From Argopecten irradians (lineage: Eukaryota > Mollusca > Bivalvia > Pectinida > Pectinidae), in contig NC_091142.1 of the NCBI RefSeq assembly GCF_041381155.1, forward strand, positions 34,087,604-34,151,603: a DNA stretch of 64,000 nucleotides, read 5' to 3'. Under the pieces are notes generated by a model. It was given only the letters and a program-made list of their open reading frames with translations. It had not been told where the DNA came from and did not search any database. Position 1 is the first letter of the stretch. Each line of letters begins with the position of its first letter. Made by a program: the position numbers and the translations under genes. This document shows positions 58,978 through 64,000 of this stretch, piece by piece.

Positions 58978-60380
58978 GGCATACTTGAGAACATTACTTT
59001 CTATTTGTTTTACATTCGATACCATTTTTTTTCATTTCAACACTTTTCTCATAACAGTGCTCCAACACTTGTCCCTGTGGTACATCCCAACTATATTTTG
59101 ATTCTGTTAGCTTTGCCTTATATGTTTTAAATTGCATAACCCCTTTCACTTATGCCTGAAGACCTTGCTTTTTGAGACGAAACAATGCCGCTCTCAGACT
59201 ATTCAATGACCTATCATCAACAATAAGATTAGAAATACCAAGTCTATCTTCCAGAACATTAATATACTTTAGAACAGTTTCTTTTGTCAGTGCATCGTGT
59301 CAGAAATGTTCACATAAAATATCTAAAAGCTCTACATTTGGTATAATAATCATCTTGACCAAACACTGAATTCGAAATTGTAATAAGGATCACAACAAAT
59401 TACATGATGTTCTATCTTTTGAAGTGTGTAAAGACATGAGAGTTCATCCTACATTTTACACACGTCATTGTCTTCCTACATAACATTCCCACTCAACAGG
59501 GTCGGAACCAAGTCTTTGTTACCTGGGCATCTGACGAATGTGTCAACACCTTTCCTCTTTGGAGGAAGTGACCCTCCGTATGGTCTGGAAACATCAAGTC
59601 TACCAACGGCCGTTTGTTTCTAACGTAGAAACGAACAGTTTCTGTTTTAACATCATAGTTATCGCAGGCGCTGTTTACAACACGATAATCCCAAGATTCA
59701 CCCAGGGTAGGGCATAATGAATTTCTGTTTTCAATTCTATAAACTGTCGTGTCCTTGTAGGTTTTGTAGTGAGTTCCTCACTTTACAAATGCTTCTACAT
59801 CTTGCAAATCTGTGTCTTTGTGGATGGGTACGCGGATAGTTATACAGCTGTCCACCTTGCTTCCACCAGTCAACTGTTCTTTTATATTAATTGCAAGCAG
59901 TTTGAGGATCCCATCATTTGGCACATGTGAAGGAGTTCTAACAAGGTCACACGGCTTAACGTAGTTATCGTATTTCTTGTCCCAACCTGAAAATAAATAA
60001 ACTACAATTAGAATTACATTTTTTACAATTTATTATGACATAATGTATTAAAAGTTATTACCTTGACCTTTTACATCGACCTAGAATTTTAATAGGTATC
60101 ATCTTTAAGTCATAGTGCATCATCCTACCAAGTTTGGTGAAGATCCATCAAACGGTTCTCTTGTTATTGTGTACGCATCGTTTGATTATGGACACACAGA
60201 GGGTCGCATTGCAATATCTCCCTGGCAACGATGTTGCAAGGGTATAATTATAGACAATTTGGTCTTCAATAATTTTAACATTCATAGACCAACCTTAAAA
60301 TTGATAGCCAATGTCTAAGTTAGCACTCTAATACCATTAGAGTCGAAGAAGTTGTCAATCATAATAACACCAGTCATATA

Positions 60381-60511
60381 TAGCCCGAGACACTCAGACC
60401 CTGACACCAGATTTAGACATTGTGACAGATAGATGTCTGGTGTAGGCTACACCAGACATCTATCTGTCATAATGTCTAAGTCTGGTGTCAGGGCCAGCGA
60501 ATCTCGGGCTA
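60381..60511. mobile_element. 131-bp foldback MITE with 10-bp target duplication
   Basis: An almost perfect palindrome with ends tagcccgag...ctcgggcta and about 65 bp per arm. The target duplication cagtcatata lies at 60371-60380 and 60512-60521. It has no coding capacity. Confidence 0.92.
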
Positions 60512-60786
60512 CAGTCATATAATGATATTTATAATTAATAATTACCAATGTAATGGACTCTGATGGTGTCATCTGGCCCAAGAGAATCCTGATACACTTC
60601 CACCGGGTATAAACTGTCCTTCCAAGTTTCTCAAGTTTGTCTTAGGTTGTCTTAAGTAGGGCAAGCGTACGTTGCTCAATTCACTGGAAAAGAAAATGCA
60701 AGGTGATCGATCTCTTTAAGTTTGAGGGGGCTTATTTGTGAACCACACTAATATTAATATCATAAGATTGATTACTTTTCAAAACA

Positions 60787-60806
60787 GTGGGGGGGGGGGG
60801 GGGGGT
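60787..60806 (+). repeat. Poly-G tract
   Basis: About 19 G residues in a row, followed by more G-rich sequence. Length is uncertain in any assembly. Confidence 0.9.
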
Positions 60807-60809
60807 TAT

Positions 60810-62950
60810 TTGTGAGTAGGGGGCTTATTTGCAGATAACAGAATAAATGACCAGAATCAATATTTAGGAAAATTCTATTTTAAATAACTGTGACCTTGAC
60901 CTTTAAACAACCGCAGTAAGATTTGACTTTCTCCAATCTATTGTCACTTGAGGCAAACATTATGTATGTTTTAACGAAATCTGCTGAAAAATATAGTTTC
61001 CAGAGTGATGACAAGACTTACCGTATCTGTTATATTTTTAAATTACAGACACTGGATGACTTGTGTATTTTCGTACCGTTCATATCGGATAAAAAAATTA
61101 CAAAGGACAATTTCAAATAGACGGCGAGACTGGACCAGCCATGACGATTAGGATGTTTCGAAAAACTACTGTAGAGCCTTCGGGTATTTTCGGCCTGATA
61201 GGTGTTTTCCTGTATTTTTGATAGTAAAACCCTAAATCAGCGACATCACCTACTTTTATTTTCCACCGATTTTAATAATTTCTTCAAAGTTTGAATTAAT
61301 GTTTTCTGGCCACATTTGAAAAAAAAATTAATAACGAATATTCCGAAGCTGCAGTTAATTAAATATTTCATAGAAAAAAATCGGCATTGTAACTTTTTAA
61401 CATCGATCCAATATACATTGGTATTACGTTCATAAAACCATGAACACTCTTATAATGATTCATTAATTGGCACCAATTACCATTGAAGTCCGATTATTGT
61501 TTAATAGGAAACTATTCTGCGTTCACACTGTTTCCTGAATTGGTATTGGGAAAATCTGAGAAAACGATATTTTTGTAAAGGGGCCGAATATACCCGTAGA
61601 CGCTCTAGCGTTATTGCAATATAAAATTAGTCCCAATATGCTTTTGCAACACAAGTCGACCTCACATTAACATGCATGCATACATATGTAAATGAAGTGA
61701 CTAGGCCTAGATCTAGTCCCATAAACCAATTTACGCAGTGTATGTGTCTGGAACTATTTGTCATCGCCAATCTTATGGAGAAAGAAGCATGTTAACTCAT
61801 TTTATCTCATTTCAACTTACACCAGGACCTATTTGTTCCGTATAGACTCCTCTGACCAGTGCTCGAACAAAAAACACGGATTTTGGCTGTTGAAATTAAA
61901 ATAGTAAGCAATAATTGATGTTTGTATTATTGTAACTTTTTTTAGTTTTTTTAGTTTTGTAACTTTGGACAGACTTATGGCGAATATTTCTCAAAATAGC
62001 AACAAAAATATTTTCTAAATCCACAACCTGTTCATATTCGACAAAAATCTAAGTGGATAATACACCGGAAATAATGGTCTTACACGCGTTTTAACGGGGC
62101 GGGAAGTGAACCAAAATTGAGAAAATCACATTTTTTCGTTATTTATGCCAAAATGTGTTGCAAGTGTTATTTTTATTTATGAAAAAAAAATTGCTATCAT
62201 TATAGCATAATTAAACATTTTTAGAATATTTCTACCTTTCATGCGATGCTGTTTATATTGGCGATCGTCAATTTTGTGATTTGCCGTCAGACGTCGTCTG
62301 CTCATATTCAAATTACGGAACTGCTAAGCGAACTTTTCTTATTGGCAGAAGAAAAGTGACAACACAAACCATAATTATTATGCACCATGAACAAAAGAAT
62401 CGACTGATTTTAGGAATGAGAAGCGACAAATAAATAGGTGTTCGAGCTCTGGTCAGGTGAGTCTACTCCAGTTGATCCGCGACCCCCTCCCCTCCCCATT
62501 CAATGAGAAAACAAGATTGATAGGTTACCCAGTACTGCAGAAACAATTTATTAACACTGTTACTGAGTTTCACTGTATTTAATAGTTTCAATATTGGTGG
62601 TAATGCTGTATATTTCTGTGACAATGTCATTATTAGATAGAAAGGGATATGTGGCACCAAATCAAATCGGGGCACAATTTGACAGCACACCGCCACAAGG
62701 GCCTCGCTTCACTTAAAAACCGACATTAGATTTATTTAGATTGTGACAATGTGATGCACATCGACTCATTTGATAGATAGACAAACTTACATTTCACTTA
62801 CGCATATGTCTGCATATCTTCTCCACTCTGCTGCGACGACGCCATGTTTCCCACCTCTCAATGATCACGTGGTCATGTGGTACGGTCAGGACCTTGTGCT
62901 TTGTCGTCTGGTCAGAAGCGCTTGAGTGACCCCAACCAGCGTTCGTATTT
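60810..62950. other. Non-coding stretch, nothing recognised
   Basis: Contains a short 'tgaccttgacctttaaac' repeat fragment near 60890 and T/A-rich DNA. No gene could be supported; it may be an intron of the minus-strand gene whose pieces lie on either side. Confidence 0.4.
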
Positions 62951-62966
62951 AGATTTAATTACCTTC

Positions 62967-63037
62967 TTTACAACTTTCGGTTTTTGGATGCCGTTGTCTG
63001 TCGTTGCAATATCCTCCCGACCAATGGTCTGGGCAAC
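62967..63037 (-). pseudogene. Possible exon of the minus-strand gene
   Basis: On the minus strand an acceptor-like tttag precedes a 70-base stretch ending aag|gtaatt. One frame reads AQTIGREDIATTDNGIQKPK without stops. It lies between the first exon-like block (63.5-63.9 kb) and the Tudor-like exon (60.6 kb). The phase with the first block does not fit simply, so this is tentative. Confidence 0.35.
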
Positions 63038-63204
63038 TAAAGGTATTAAAGTATGAAAACATTATCTTTAGATAAAAATAAATAACAGCAAATGATAAAC
63101 AATAAATCTGACAACTAAGGATAGGATAAAAAACAGACAATATAAGAGACGGAACAATATCAGTAAAGGGTGACATCTGGACAAGTGTGCATTAAACTGA
63201 AGTT

Positions 63205-63350
63205 TGTTTGTTTGTTTGATTAATTAACGTCCTATTAACAGCTATGGTCATGTAAGGACGGCCTCCAATGTATGTGGTGTGTTGCGTGTATGTTGTGAGA
63301 GGTGCGTGTTTTGGGAGACTGCGGTATATTCCGTGCTGTATTCTTGAATT
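63205..63350 (-). repeat. (CAAA)n-tailed retroposon, 5'-truncated
   Basis: Starts on + with tttgtttgtttgatt and stops after 'gactgcggtatattc'. No clear target duplication. Confidence 0.85.
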
Positions 63351-63518
63351 ATAGTGTTCATTGGTTTGTCATCAAACACGACCGTATTGCATGATAAATA
63401 GTGCATGAAACTATGATTACGAGTTTTGTAGCTGCTGATGGTCACATAATTTCCGTCAAACGTTGCACCGTAAATATCATTAAATATTACAATTAACTAT
63501 GCTAAAATATACTTCTCA

Positions 63519-63909
63519 CCTTCGTTGTGTTGGAGCATTGTGGAAAATACCAGATTGTAGTTTTTCTTGTACAAACGCGATGTCGAAACAACGCTATGAC
63601 CAATATTGCGTTGCCTACTAAGAGCATTGTGACGTCAGAATATCTCATATCTGAGGAATTGTCTAGACTGAACCAACGGACGACGTCATTGAACAACAAG
63701 TACGCTATGTTGTTCAGTGGGAATCTACCCGCACACACAAGATGATTAAACGCCACATAGTCCTCGAGCTTCCTTACTCGCTTAAGTTCCCCATTTACAG
63801 AAGGGACCAAGGAAATTAGTTCCTCATATCCTCCGCATCTCTCCGACTCTTCGTCATCATGTGTTATCCCAAGATCTGCATCGTCCGAGCCCTCACCTGA
63901 ACACTTCAT
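63519..63909 (-). CDS. N-terminal exon of an unrecognised gene, possibly that of 58.6-60.7 kb
   Basis: The minus strand opens at the ATG at 63909, with the frame running on to about 63957 before a possible acceptor. After an acidic start (GEGSDDADLGITHDDEESER) it has a hydrophobic-patterned segment: LEDYVAFNHLVCAGRFPLNN, IAYLLFNDVVRWFSLDN and MRYSDVTM. A good donor (aag|gtgaga) ends it near 63519. I recall similar 'FP.dNIA.LLF.dvvRW' segments from bivalve multi-copy proteins of unknown function but cannot name the family. Beyond MRYSD the sequence may be off-frame. No catalytic motif seen. Confidence 0.45.
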
Positions 63910-64000
63910 AATTTGCTTGAATTGGCTATCTTTCGGTAAAACATTTCTCCTGGAAATCTGGATTTTTTCGACCTTGAATAGTTATTGTTCTGTCCTCCTC

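Larger units (their letters stand above)
58640..60700 (-). pseudogene. Decayed gene: Tudor/chromo-like fold, unknown middle, coiled-coil end
   Basis: The minus strand shows an exon ending at 60551 with ETWKDSLYPVEVYQDS and RVHYIG. It splices (GT at 60550, AG near 59990) into WDKKYDNYVKPCDLVRTPSH, together a Tudor/chromo-like barrel. Then come a readable stretch (TGGSKVDSCITIRVPIH; TVYRIENRNSLCPTLGESWD), an a-helical part (KETVLKYINVLEDRLGISNL; LRAALFRLKKQG) and a coiled coil (KYAKLKENEEQALRKEN) with stop at about 58733. Breaks: in-frame TGA after VEAFVK (about 59780) and after CEHF (about 59297), TAA after KKQGLQA, indels in A runs, and a retroposon at 58809-58977. I do not recognise the family. 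Confidence 0.6.

Overview
This is eukaryotic DNA from an invertebrate, very probably a bivalve mollusc. The GC content is low and genes are broken by introns with GT..AG borders. The window is packed with repeats I associate with bivalve genomes: tandem-core elements next to CCGT microsatellites, a (CAAA)n-tailed retroposon in at least 12 copies, and tRNA-like SINEs. A scallop-like animal is my guess; species cannot be fixed from this sequence.

Layout: (1) 0.6-2.3 kb is a rearranged Tc1-like transposon with very long inverted arms. (2) 5.1-12.2 kb is an apparently intact septin gene, 11 visible coding exons on + (360 residues), 5' end not found. Three of its introns hold tandem repeats built from the adjoining exon edge plus its splice site. 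(3) 12.2-23.9 kb is repeat-rich: a 467-bp MITE nested in another repeat, Harbinger transposon fossils, palindromes and retroposon copies. (4) 23.9-29.8 kb is a roughly 6-kb TTAA-flanked DNA transposon. Its gene encodes a DDE transposase, a YqaJ-type nuclease and a C-terminal Tudor/chromo-like domain, interrupted by one frameshift. (5) 31.3-36.2 kb holds three tandem-core repeat elements. (6) 36.6-38.8 kb is an intact Mab-21/cGAS-like (cGLR-type) gene with TPR-like C-terminus. A broken paralogue lies at 41.7-44.0 kb. (7) 44.8-54.4 kb is a decayed Ty3/gypsy LTR retrotransposon on -, with an internal duplication and an indel-rich stretch that may be assembly error. (8) 55.9-57.5 kb holds more tandem-core repeats. 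(9) 58.7-63.9 kb on - carries pieces of a decayed gene with a Tudor/chromo-like fold and coiled coil, broken by stops and a retroposon.

Only two genes look able to make a normal host protein: the septin (cytoskeletal GTPase) and the Mab-21-like nucleotidyltransferase (possible innate-immune sensor). The rest is transposon coding sequence or its ruins. The most unusual signals are the TTAA element with its transposase-YqaJ-Tudor architecture, the exon-edge-seeded repeats in the septin gene, and tandem-core elements that share termini but have different cores.
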